This document shows, one piece after another, positions 34,882-42,998 of a stretch of DNA of 64,000 nucleotides; position 1 is the first letter of the stretch; each line of letters starts with the position of its first letter. This DNA comes from JAAYXS01 sp964550375 (GTDB taxonomy: Bacteria > Planctomycetota > Phycisphaerae > UBA1845 > Fen-1342). The stretch spans positions 155,413 to 219,412 of the forward strand of contig CAZJYX010000003.1 of assembly GCA_964550375.1 (NCBI GenBank), in the 5' to 3' direction. The translations under genes were made by a program, and so were the position numbers. The notes under the pieces were generated by a model. It made no database searches and was not told the origin of the DNA. It saw only the letters and a program-made list of their open reading frames with translations.

Positions 34882-35499
34882 ATGCGGAAGCCCAAGATCC
34901 GCGAACTCGCCGAAGCCGTCCGGGCGCTGGTCCGCGGCCCGATCACCACCCGTTTCCCGTTCGAGCCCCACGATCCGCCGGAGGGCTTCCGCGGTAAGCC
35001 GCACTTTGACCCCGACACCTGCGTCGGCTGCAAGGCCTGCGCTGAGGTCTGCCCGGCCCACGCGATCGACGTTGCCGACGACCTTTCGTGCCAGCCCCCC
35101 ATGCGGCGACTCGACCTGCACTACGATCGCTGCATCTTCTGCGGCCACTGCGAGTTGAACTGCACCACCACCACGGGCATACACCTGACCAAGGAATACG
35201 ACCTGGCCTGCTTCGATCGTGCTGACTGCATCGAATCCATCGAGAACGAACTTGTCGTCTGCGAGGCCTGCGGCGCCATCGTCGGGGCCCGCAAACACCT
35301 GCTTCACGTCGCCGAACGTTTGGGAGCCAAGCGTTTCGCCAACCCGACGTTGTTCCTGATGGTCGACGCGCAATTCGGCTGCGTCGAGCCCGACCGCCGC
35401 GACCAGGAAGGCCATCTTCGGCATGAGGATGCCCTGCGTGTCCTGTGTCCGCGCTGCCGGCGCACGCTGGTCCTGCAGGAACTCTGGGGAGACGAATGA
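34882..35499 (+). CDS. NuoI/HycF-like 4Fe-4S subunit with extra zinc-ribbon-like tail
   Basis: A 205-residue protein with two 4Fe-4S motifs (CVGCKACAEVCPAHAID and CIFCGHCELNC). This is the NuoI/HycF role, linking the hydrogenase small subunit to electron donors. After residue 120 come CEACG and a distal CPRC, an unusual pair that could form a zinc ribbon. HycF- and MbhN-type subunits usually end earlier. Its stop overlaps the maturation protease start. Confidence 0.9.
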   Translation: MRKPKIRELAEAVRALVRGPITTRFPFEPHDPPEGFRGKPHFDPDTCVGCKACAEVCPAHAIDVADDLSCQPPMRRLDLHYDRCIFCGHCELNCTTTTGIHLTKEYDLACFDRADCIESIENELVVCEACGAIVGARKHLLHVAERLGAKRFANPTLFLMVDAQFGCVEPDRRDQEGHLRHEDALRVLCPRCRRTLVLQELWGDE

Positions 35500-36089
35500 G
35501 CCCGCTGCCTGATTTCGTGTTTGCTGCGCGCGCCGGTGCCTCGTGTTCTTATTCACCGCCCGGCGATCTGCTGACGGCCCTCGCCGGCGTCCTGACGGCC
35601 CGCAGTGTCATCGTCGGCATCGGCAACCCATATCGCGGCGATGACGGCTTTGGTCCAGCCGTTATCGCCGCCTTGCGTGGGCGGATCGACGCACCTTTGT
35701 TCGACGCTGGCTTCGCCCCGGAGAACTACGCCCAGCGAATCGCCGAACTCGCGCCTGACCGCATCCTGCTGCTCGATGCGGCCGACCTGGGCGTTCCCGC
35801 GGGCACCCTGCGTCTGACGCGGCCCGTCTCCGGGCCGACACTCTCCCTCAGTACCCACACCGGCGGATTGGAACTGCTGGCAACTTACTGGGAAGGCGCC
35901 TGCCGGGCCGACTGCGCCCTGCTACTGGCGCAGCCGGAGTCACTTGCCCCGACGCCGCGGCCGCGCCTCAGTATTCCGCTGCAACATGCCGTGCGCCGTG
36001 CCCGCCGTGCCGTCCTCCGCGCGTGGCGCCGCGCCGTCACCGCTGCCCCCGGCTTACACCATGCTCTGGTTTGCCCAGCCAGATTCTGA
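35496..36089 (+). CDS. [NiFe] hydrogenase maturation protease (HycI-like)
   Basis: A 197-residue HycI/HyaD family endopeptidase, which removes the C-terminal tail of the large subunit after nickel insertion. Metal-sensing residues are visible: D49/D50 in GIGNPYRGDDGFGPAVI, D94 in LLLDAADLG and H121 in STHTGGLELL. Residues 1-35 and the Arg-rich end past 165 exceed the usual 150-160 residues. It overlaps the ferredoxin subunit by four bases and the kinase gene by 29. Its presence in the operon supports a true Ni-Fe enzyme. Confidence 0.92.
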   Translation: MSPLPDFVFAARAGASCSYSPPGDLLTALAGVLTARSVIVGIGNPYRGDDGFGPAVIAALRGRIDAPLFDAGFAPENYAQRIAELAPDRILLLDAADLGVPAGTLRLTRPVSGPTLSLSTHTGGLELLATYWEGACRADCALLLAQPESLAPTPRPRLSIPLQHAVRRARRAVLRAWRRAVTAAPGLHHALVCPARF

Positions 36090-37470
36090 GCCCGGCGGCC
36101 GCACCGTCCGGGTGGTCCGCCCGCCGCCGGACCGCCCCGACGCCCTGCCGCAACTGACGCTGCAGGAGCTCTTCCAGCGCCTCGGCTGGTTCGTGTCGAT
36201 TCGCTGGTTCGCCGGCTTGGCCGCCCTGCTGCTTGTGACGATCGGCTGGTACGGCTTCGACGTGCGCGTGCCGCCGCAGCCGGTGGTGCTCACGATCGCC
36301 GCCGTCTTCTCGTACAATGCCTTGTTCCTGCTGCTCGTGACGGACGCGTACCGGCGGCACCAGGTCAGCGCCAGGTTCATCAGCGGCTGCGCCAACGCCC
36401 AAATCATCTGCGACATGGTGGCGCTCGCCTTCCTGATGCATTTCACCGGCGGCGTCGAGAACGCCTTCATCGTCTTCTTCATCTGTCCGTTGGTGATCGC
36501 CAGCGAGTTGCTGCCGAACCGCATTGCCTACCTGCATGCCCTGCTCGGTGCGGTGCTCATTCACCTGGTTGCCTGGCTCGAGTGTGCGGCCGTGCTCCCG
36601 CACGTGGCCGTCGGACAGGCGCTGGGTGCAGAGACGTACAAGAACCCCGTGGTAGTGGCCAAATTCACCGTCGCCCTCTCGCTGCTGGGCTTCGCGACGG
36701 TCTTTCTCGCCGGAAGCATCGCCCGCCTGCTGCGCCGCCGCCAGGCGGAACTGGAGGCGGCCCACGCCCGCCTCCGCGACCTGGAAGAATCCAAGAGCTT
36801 CTTGATGCGGCGGACGAGCCACGACCTGCGCGCCCCGCTGGACGCGCTCGTCAGCATGCTGCGGGCCGTATCGCTGCATGCCGGCGCCACCTGCGATCCG
36901 ACGCTGACCGACATGCTGGCCCGGACCGAGGCCCGCGCTGTGGGCCTCACGCACCTGATCGACGAGCTGCACCGCTACGCCGTCCTGCGCGACGCGACCG
37001 TCGAGCTCCGCCGCGAGCGCGTCGATTTGGCCGACCTCGTGCAGCAAAGCGTCGGCCTGTACGAAGCGCTCGCTGTGGATCGCGGCCTGCAACTGCACGC
37101 CGACTTGGACCGGCTGGCCTTCGTCAGCGGCGATCCGAACGCGCTGGGCGAGCTGATCGGCAACCTGCTTTCGAACGCTATCCAGTACACGCCGGCCGGC
37201 GGCAGCGTGCGTGTGCGCGTGACGTCGGCGAACGATAGTGTCTTGCTGGCAGTGAGTGATACGGGAATCGGCATACCGGCCTCCGCGCTGCCGCGCATTT
37301 TCGAGGAGTTCTACCGGGCGGAGAACGCCAAGCAGGTCTTCCGCAGCGGCACCGGCATGGGCCTGCCGATCGTCAAGCGCCTGGTCGAGACCCACGGGGG
37401 GGCGCTCGCGGTAAGCAGCACGCCCGGCCAAGGCACGACGTTCACCGTAACCCTGCCGGCGACCGATTGA
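36061..37470 (+). CDS. Membrane sensor histidine kinase with RegB-like quinone-box motif
   Basis: A 469-residue kinase. The N-terminal 220 residues contain about six helices. GGVENAF (residues 130-136) resembles the GGxxNPF quinone-binding motif of RegB/PrrB. The phosphoacceptor is H254 in RRTSHDLRAPLDAL. The N box is NLLSNAIQYTP, the G1 box SDTGIGIP and the G2 box GTGMGLPIV. No response regulator gene adjoins. ATG 36061 has no clear ribosome site; it lies inside the maturation protease gene, so it is probably translated by coupling. Redox sensing of the quinone pool is inferred from the motif and the operon. Confidence 0.87.
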   Translation: MLWFAQPDSEPGGRTVRVVRPPPDRPDALPQLTLQELFQRLGWFVSIRWFAGLAALLLVTIGWYGFDVRVPPQPVVLTIAAVFSYNALFLLLVTDAYRRHQVSARFISGCANAQIICDMVALAFLMHFTGGVENAFIVFFICPLVIASELLPNRIAYLHALLGAVLIHLVAWLECAAVLPHVAVGQALGAETYKNPVVVAKFTVALSLLGFATVFLAGSIARLLRRRQAELEAAHARLRDLEESKSFLMRRTSHDLRAPLDALVSMLRAVSLHAGATCDPTLTDMLARTEARAVGLTHLIDELHRYAVLRDATVELRRERVDLADLVQQSVGLYEALAVDRGLQLHADLDRLAFVSGDPNALGELIGNLLSNAIQYTPAGGSVRVRVTSANDSVLLAVSDTGIGIPASALPRIFEEFYRAENAKQVFRSGTGMGLPIVKRLVETHGGALAVSSTPGQGTTFTVTLPATD

Positions 37471-37481
37471 CCCGCGGCGGC

Positions 37482-37700
37482 TCAGGACCGCGACCGCAGC
37501 CGAACCAGTGCCTCACTGAGGCGCACGCTCCCAGGGCAGTTTCGCTGAAATCGTAGCGTGTATCCGGCGTGGCAGAAGCAGTTTGCCGCGTCGGAGCCGG
37601 TGACGGCATCGAGGATTCGCTGCATGGTCTGCCATAGGCCCCCGGTGTTTTTCCCGGACCTGCGGAACGCCAAGTGGTGGCCCATTTCAGCCACCCCCTG
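37482..37700 (-). pseudogene. IS630-family transposase remnant (C-terminal end)
   Basis: A short minus-strand frame reads GKNTGGLWQTMQRILDAV and then ANCFCHAGYT. This resembles the C-terminal tail of IS630-type DDE transposases. The catalytic domain is absent, and the residues after HAGYTLR are not typical. No terminal repeats were seen. It is probably a decayed element. Confidence 0.4.
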
Positions 37701-37709
37701 CGCGAACAA

Positions 37710-38662
37710 AAACGCAGGACCGGGACGTAACTGCCTGATAATGAGTATGTTGCGTTACTGACGGGCCCGGAACCGTCCTCGAACGAATGTCGCGCGGCAT
37801 GACAGAGACTCGATTAGCGTCTGACTCGCCCCTTGGAACGCAACCCCCTTGGTTGGGCCGCTCGTGCGAACGCCACCTGCTTGATCTGGCTGCTGAAACC
37901 GGATTCAACACCAACGTCGCCGGTCTTCCGAATCGCCGGCCGATGACGATTTTGGCCGCATCCGGTGCCGGTACTTTCTCGGCGGCTTGCTGCGTCACTA
38001 CTATCGTGACGCCGCCTGAAGTCGATCCATCTCCTGGCCGCCCCGGCCTTCACAGTGCACGACAACCTGCTATCATGCCGCACCCCGCAACCGGGCCATC
38101 TATCGCCGTGTGTTCTGGCGCCAGCCACCGGCGACTCGCGGCCGTTCCAACACACTCCCACCAGCGAATCGGCGGGCGACCAGCATTGTGGACCCGCTCT
38201 TGGACCGACCGCGCATGCGCGTGCTACTTCTCGCATATGACAACCATTTCGATCGGGAACAGCTCCTACTGGAGTATGACCGGTTGAATGGTCGGGCGCA
38301 CGGGGAGCATCTTGGCCGGCAGCAACTCGACTTGGACCGGCACATTCAACACGGCCGTGGATGAGTTGGTGGTTGAGATAGGCGACAGCTCCACTTGTTC
38401 GCAGACGGGCTCGATCCCAGCAGACAGCATGGCCCCGGCTGTTCATGGCTCACTGCGATGCGTCCCGGCGAACCAGCCATCTTGTCGTATCAGTTCTCGC
38501 CGCGCGGCCTTCATGCTCCGCTCAACCCTGGCAAACGCCGAATGCGCTACATATGAACCTAAGGCCCTCTAACGGCCGAATCCCCAACCCCCCGCGTCAG
38601 CAAGGCGGGAGGCCGCGGACTGAAGGTGGCCGCCGAAGCTCGGCAGAAGAAACCGGCTGCCC
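37710..38662. other. About 950 bases without a supported gene
   Basis: Only short frames with poor codon use occur here. A plus-strand frame near 38288 (ILAGSNSTWTGTFNTAVDEL) looks protein-like but is interrupted upstream by TGA at 38285 and has no ribosome site. It could be a decayed surface-protein fragment. No RNA gene or repeat array was recognised. Confidence 0.4.
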
Positions 38663-39355
38663 CTACGGAACGACAGCGCCGTCTGCGCGGCCGCTGCGGC
38701 AGTCCTGGCTGCCCCCGGTACACTTGCCCAAACCGTGACGAAGTTGCCGGTAGAGATCCTGCGGCGTCGTGCCGCGTCGCCGTGCCAGTGCATGCAGGCT
38801 GTCGTCACCGGCGGCCGGCGGGCCGCCGGTATTCAGCGCCCTAAGAACCGCTTTCAGCGGAACATCCAGCCGGTCCGCAAACTCGGCCAGCGGCGTCTCC
38901 TCCGCGTGGCGCCAGGGTGCCGCTGGCCGCAGCGCTTCCGCGAACTGCTCCTTGCGCTGCTCAGCGAACGCTTCCAGGGAACCCACCGGCGGCAGCATCG
39001 TCGCCGCCAGGATCAAGACCGCCGCCGCAATGCCGACCGCGCCGATGCATTCGCGCACGTAACGCAGGTTCCGGTTCCGATTGAGCTTCAAATAGCCAGC
39101 CAGGACGCGCCAATTGAGCACGACATGCGCGACGGAAACGACCAGGAATGTCGCCGCCGACGCCATGTGCAGGGCAACCCATTCGTCCTTGCCCAGACCC
39201 CAGACATTCCAGCCGCCCCAGTTGGCGTCACGACAGCGCGGCGCGCAGTAGCACACGCATCCGGACACCGCCAGCAGAAGAAACACAGCTGTCATCAACA
39301 CTGATGTGAATGCCCGCCCGTTCCACCTGGTTCGCGAATCCGTAGTGCTGTCCAT
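38663..39355 (-). CDS. DUF4405 domain membrane protein
   Basis: A 230-residue inner-membrane protein with three to four helices. The N-terminal half matches DUF4405 (FTSVLMTAVFLLLAVSGCVC, WVALHMASAATFLVVSVAHV, LNWRVLAGYLK), with two histidines that could bind heme as in related cytochrome b-like families. The C-terminal half is soluble, with repeats of FADRLDVPLKAVLRAL and RRGTTPQDLYRQL form. GAGAGG precedes ATG 39355. Function is unknown. It lies 15 bases after the prepilin-like gene on the same strand. Confidence 0.82.
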   Translation of the reverse strand: MDSTTDSRTRWNGRAFTSVLMTAVFLLLAVSGCVCYCAPRCRDANWGGWNVWGLGKDEWVALHMASAATFLVVSVAHVVLNWRVLAGYLKLNRNRNLRYVRECIGAVGIAAAVLILAATMLPPVGSLEAFAEQRKEQFAEALRPAAPWRHAEETPLAEFADRLDVPLKAVLRALNTGGPPAAGDDSLHALARRRGTTPQDLYRQLRHGLGKCTGGSQDCRSGRADGAVVP

Positions 39356-39370
39356 GGGTGCGCCTCTCAC

Positions 39371-40078
39371 TTACTTGGCGAGCTGTGGTTCCTTGCTACT
39401 CCAGAAGACCTCGTAGCGGTTCTTCATGCCGAAGGGGATGTCATCCTCGACGACCGGCGTCACGTGGCCGTCCAGCCAGGCCACGTTCGCCCGCTCGCGA
39501 TGCCGGAAGTCGAAGTTGTCGCGCGGGCACCCCTGGTACAGCACGATGCCCGGCGCGACGGCGATGCCGCACGCGTCAGTGAAGGCGAGCACATTAGACG
39601 GGTGCGTGAACTCGATGAGCCGCCGGAGTTCCATGTGATCCGGGCGGCCGCCGAGGCCCCAGGTGCCATTCACGCCGTAGGAGAGCGCGTAAGGCAGCTC
39701 AGTCCCGTCGCGCCAGCGCTCGGGCCGAGTGTGGCTCGGGCATACGAGTACCGATCCCGCCTTTGGTGGTCCGGCCGGCACGCCTTCCTGATCCAACGGG
39801 ATATCAATAGCCATCTGCCGCATCAGGGCCGCATTCATGAACCAGTGGCGGGTGTCGGGAAACTCGCGCAGCGGCGGCTCGGCGGCCGGCAGCCAGTCGC
39901 CGCTCTCCTGTAAGTACAACTGTACAGCCAGCAGCACGCTGCGCAGATTCGCCGAGCATACGGCCTGGCGTCCGGCCTGGCGGGCCCCGGAGAGCACCGG
40001 CAGCAGCATACTGATCAACAGCGCCATGACCGCGACGACGACCAGCAACTCGACCAGTGAGAACGCGCGTTTGACCAT
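39371..40078 (-). CDS. Prepilin-like protein with H-X9-DG C-terminal signature
   Basis: A 235-residue type II pseudopilin-like protein. The N-terminus KRAFSLVELLVVVAVMALL is a class III prepilin signal with E5, but the residue before the cleavage site is alanine instead of glycine. The C-terminus has HRERANVAWLDGHV, the H-X9-DG motif of planctomycete and verrucomicrobial pseudopilins. GGAGG lies 7 bases before ATG 40078; a TTG start at 40081 is less likely. It would need a peptidase and a GspE/PilB ATPase for export; an ATPase N-terminus is at 1-693. Confidence 0.92.
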   Translation of the reverse strand: MVKRAFSLVELLVVVAVMALLISMLLPVLSGARQAGRQAVCSANLRSVLLAVQLYLQESGDWLPAAEPPLREFPDTRHWFMNAALMRQMAIDIPLDQEGVPAGPPKAGSVLVCPSHTRPERWRDGTELPYALSYGVNGTWGLGGRPDHMELRRLIEFTHPSNVLAFTDACGIAVAPGIVLYQGCPRDNFDFRHRERANVAWLDGHVTPVVEDDIPFGMKNRYEVFWSSKEPQLAK

Positions 40079-40168
40079 CAAGCACCTCCACGGGAACGAC
40101 CCCGGACGGAGCCGGCCGCGGGCGAGGCACTGCGCTCGCGGCCGCTCCGTGCTGTCGGTACGCCGACC

Positions 40169-40789
40169 TTAAACGTGCCGGCGCCGCAGCCCTAACGCCG
40201 CGAGGGACAGCAGCAGGATGCTGCCGGGCTCGGGCACGTTGCCGCCGAACGCGTCGAAGAACATGCCGGTTTGCGGCCCGCTCGCCGTCCGCAGCACCTT
40301 CACGTAATGCACGTCATCCGCGAAGAGGCCGCCGAAATCGAAGGCCTCGCAGCGCAGATAGCCGGCCGTCCCGCCGCCGATCGTGCCGACCAGATCGAAT
40401 CCAGTGCCATCAACGCTGGCGAATACGGCCGCACCGGCGCCGGGGCCGCTGTAAAGGTGGATGAACAGATCATCGCCGGGCAGATTGGGAATGCCAGCCT
40501 CCCAGTACATCGTGATGTACTCGTCGGGCAGGCCCGCGCGCCAGCCGGCTACCGTGTCCTGGTCACCGGTGCCCCAGGCGTAGCCGTCGCCATCAACATC
40601 GGCGTCGGGCGGCCCCGTCAGCCACCATTCGGTGGACGGCCCCATCAACTCGCCGCCGTAGCTCTGGATGTTCGCGCTGTAATCGATCACCTCGTCGGCC
40701 CAGTTGAACCCGTCGATGATCTCTGCCGGCGCGGGCGAGCCGGCCAACGCCAATGCGGCCAGGACAACTGTCATGATGCTTCTTTTCAC
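40169..40789 (-). CDS. PEP-CTERM sorting domain protein
   Basis: A 206-residue exported protein starting at GTG 40789 with AAGGAG 7 bases upstream. The signal peptide (SIMTVVLAALALAGSPAPA) is followed by a beta-rich domain. The C-terminus is a PEP-CTERM signal: VPEPGSILLLSLAALGLRRR, meaning PEP motif, helix and basic tail. Such proteins are processed by exosortase and usually join extracellular polymer. The passenger domain is not recognised. The prepilin-like gene lies 90 bases downstream. Confidence 0.92.
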   Translation of the reverse strand: MKRSIMTVVLAALALAGSPAPAEIIDGFNWADEVIDYSANIQSYGGELMGPSTEWWLTGPPDADVDGDGYAWGTGDQDTVAGWRAGLPDEYITMYWEAGIPNLPGDDLFIHLYSGPGAGAAVFASVDGTGFDLVGTIGGGTAGYLRCEAFDFGGLFADDVHYVKVLRTASGPQTGMFFDAFGGNVPEPGSILLLSLAALGLRRRHV

Positions 40790-40985
40790 GTATCTGCTCC
40801 TTTCAAACGGTTCTGCATTCACGCACACGTTGAATGCGATTACATCTCTGCTCCAGCGGCTTCCCGCTGTTAGCGGCACGGCCGATCCTCAAAAGAAGAA
40901 GGGAGCACCGGGCCTGGTATGGCTCGGCAACTCCCTGGCTGGCTCGCGGCTGGCTGGGTTCAGAGATTCGGGGCCGGCTCTGCGG

Positions 40986-41222
40986 CTATCTGTTCAGTAT
41001 CAGCTTCCCATTCTTGGTAATCAGCAGGCGATAGATCATGCCTTGGTGGCGAATCTGAATTTCCTTCCTTCCGGCAAACAGGCACCTTGATTCAATAATC
41101 AACGGGGCAGGCGGCGACCTTCGGTCGGCCGGCGTGTTTGTCCCGGCTGTGGGCTGTTCATCCACGCTTAGGCTACCGCCTGCTTCGCCGCTCGATCTCC
41201 ATCGCAAGCACGTGCTCGCCAT
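40986..41222 (-). CDS. hemP: Hemin uptake protein HemP family
   Basis: A 78-residue protein whose second half matches HemP (SRCLFAGRKEIQIRHQG, then YRLLITKNGKLILNR). The N-terminal 40 residues are low-complexity and longer than in typical 50-65 residue members. HemP is tied to heme/iron acquisition, and in some bacteria it affects transcription of the hemin receptor. No receptor or ABC gene is adjacent. ATG 41222 was chosen over GTG 41231. A strong TTGACA/TATATA promoter lies just upstream. Confidence 0.85.
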   Translation of the reverse strand: MASTCLRWRSSGEAGGSLSVDEQPTAGTNTPADRRSPPAPLIIESRCLFAGRKEIQIRHQGMIYRLLITKNGKLILNR

Positions 41223-41265
41223 GCCTACCACGTGCTTTATATACCAAGCACGGTAGCAATGTCAA
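41207..41265 (-). promoter_or_regulatory. hemP promoter with CACGTGCT repeats
   Basis: Minus strand: perfect TTGACA (41260-41265) and TATATA (41238-41243) 16 bases apart, or TATAAA with 18. The palindrome AGCACGTGCT (41207-41216) and a partial copy CCACGTGCT (41228-41236) flank the start region and could be operator copies. No Fur-box match was recognised. Confidence 0.6.
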
Positions 41266-41580
41266 CTGGTGTTCGTCCCATAAATAGTGCGATGGGACCC
41301 GCAATTAAGCGAAACCGGCCCTGACCAGTCCGCCGCGGAATTCAATTACGCAGTTGTCCCGAGCCTGCCAACCGTAGCAGGTGCCCGACTCAGATTCGCG
41401 CGCGTTCTCGGCGTTCACCATCGCTCATCCGCCACGGCCGGCAGGGGGCGATACTGTGCGCGTCCCCGCACTGCGGGGGCTTGTTGGCAGGCAACGTGGC
41501 CCACAGAGAGACTATGAGCGCCGTCCCCTGGCCGGGGCAATGGTTCTGCGAGCCAATTGTTTGGCACAGTAAACACAACG

Positions 41581-42530
41581 ATGCTTCATGTTGGCATGGA
41601 CGTGCACCAGCAGTCAACCACATTCTGCATTCTCAACGGCAAGAAGAGCGAGATCGCCACGCACGTGTCCCACCGCGCCGGAGGCGTACGACGAGGTACT
41701 GCGGTCCCTGTGGCGACGCTGCCAGGTGACCTTTGAGGCGGGACCGCAGGCACAGTCGGAGGCCGAGGGCGTACGACCATTGGCACACGAGATGGTCGTG
41801 GCCAATGCAGCCCAAACCGCCTGGCTGTTCCGCAACGGGCGGAGGAACGAACGGCTGGATGCCCAGATGTTGGCCGCCCTGCTGCACCTGGGCCAACTGC
41901 CGAACGTGCATCTGCCGCCGGCGGACGTCTCGTTGTGGCGGGACCTGATCCAGTATCGGCGGCGTCTGGTGAACGAGCAGTCCCGGATCAAGAACCGGAT
42001 TAACGCCTTGCTCCGGAGCGAAGCCCTGCGGTGTCCGCATCGTAGTTGCTGGACCCGCTCGCGGCGATCCTGGCTGGAAAGCCTGGTGTTTGCCCGGGCG
42101 CGGCAGGTGGTGGCGTGCGACCTGCTCCGTCGCCTGGACGACACGCGGCAAAGTCCGCGAACCGTGGAACGGGAGTTGGATACGATCGCCGACCGGCAGC
42201 CGCCAGTGCGTTTGCTGCGGACGATCCCGGGTATCGGGCCGCGCACGGCCGATGCGATCGTGGCCTTCACCGATGATCCCCGGCGATTCCGGGCTCGGAA
42301 GCACTACGCCAGCTCCTTCGGCGTGACACCGACGGAGCATTCCTCGGGTTTGGTGCAACGGCGTGGGCGGATCAGCCGGCGAGACCCCAGCGTGGTGCGT
42401 TGGGTGTTGGCCGAGGCGGTCCACCTGGCCGTGCGGTGGAATGGGGTCATTCGGGCGCATTGCGAACGAGTGTGTTGTGACACCGCCCGTGACACATTCC
42501 ACGCGCGGCGAGTACGAATGGAAGGTTGGT
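41581..42530 (+). pseudogene. IS110-family transposase, frameshifted and 3'-truncated
   Basis: An N-terminal frame from ATG 41581 (MLHVGMDVHQQSTTFCIL, with the DEDD-type first aspartate) stops at TGA after about 50 codons. One extra T at 41668 explains the shift: without it, GKKSEIATHV continues into PTAPEAYDEVLRSL. The remaining body is clear (VTFEAGPQAQ, RRNERLDAQMLA, LLRTIPGIGPRTADAI, ASSFGVTPTEHSSG). Near 42480 homology ends, and sequence of another element follows. It is not expected to be active. Hairpins at 41464-41478 and 41524-41536 lie in its upstream region. Confidence 0.85.
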
Positions 42531-42556
42531 CTGCCCTTCAGCCCGTAAGAAGAGGT

Positions 42557-42690
42557 TCATCCGGGATTCCCGGGGAATGCGGCTCGGATCTTGAGGAAGA
42601 AGTACTCGTCGTCACGGAAGCCGTAGGCCATGCGCTTGATGACCTTGATCTTGTTGTAGATCCATTCCAGCAGGCTGGTGTGCAGCGGGC
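42557..42690 (-). pseudogene. ISL3/IS204-type transposase C-terminal remnant
   Basis: Minus-strand frame LLEWIYNKIKVIKRMAYGFR followed by DDEYFFLKIRAAFPG and a stop at 42557-42559. This is the typical C-terminus of DDE transposases of the IS204/IS1001/ISL3 group. No catalytic part remains, and the fragment abuts the broken IS110 element, so recombination between elements is likely. Confidence 0.7.
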
Positions 42691-42998
42691 AGGGCACATG
42701 GGAACCTCACGACCGCCAGCCGCTGTGTGGGAATCGATCTGCGGATAAAGGCCAAAGCCCTGGATATGCGCCTGGTAGCGGCGCAGATTGAAACGGCTGC
42801 GCACCTCAGGCACGCTTCGCTCCGTTGCCCCGCCGCACAGCTTATCCAGCGCCGCCGGCAGGTCCGGCACGCTTGCCAGTTCGGCTGGGAACGGCGCGAC
42901 GCAGCCCGAGCGGCTTTCGGCCAGCATCCGCCGAATGCACTAGCGCTGGTCGCGAACCCGCTGGCGGTGCGGCGGTGCGAATGATGTGTTGGGCTGCG
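42691..42998. other. Short stretch with no supported gene
   Basis: Between the transposase remnant and the SGNH gene only short frames of unknown origin occur. A minus-strand string SRFNLRRYQAHIQGFGLYPQ may belong to a further broken gene. No repeats or RNA genes were seen. Confidence 0.3.

Noticed and set aside
27113..36089. Reading the NuoB/CD/H/L/N-like genes as respiratory complex I
   Set aside because: The large subunit keeps both CxxC Ni-Fe motifs, a maturation protease is present, and NuoA, NuoE, NuoF and NuoJ are missing.
37787..38287. 167-codon plus-strand frame
   Set aside because: Atypical codon use, no ribosome site and no domain; treated as part of a decayed region.
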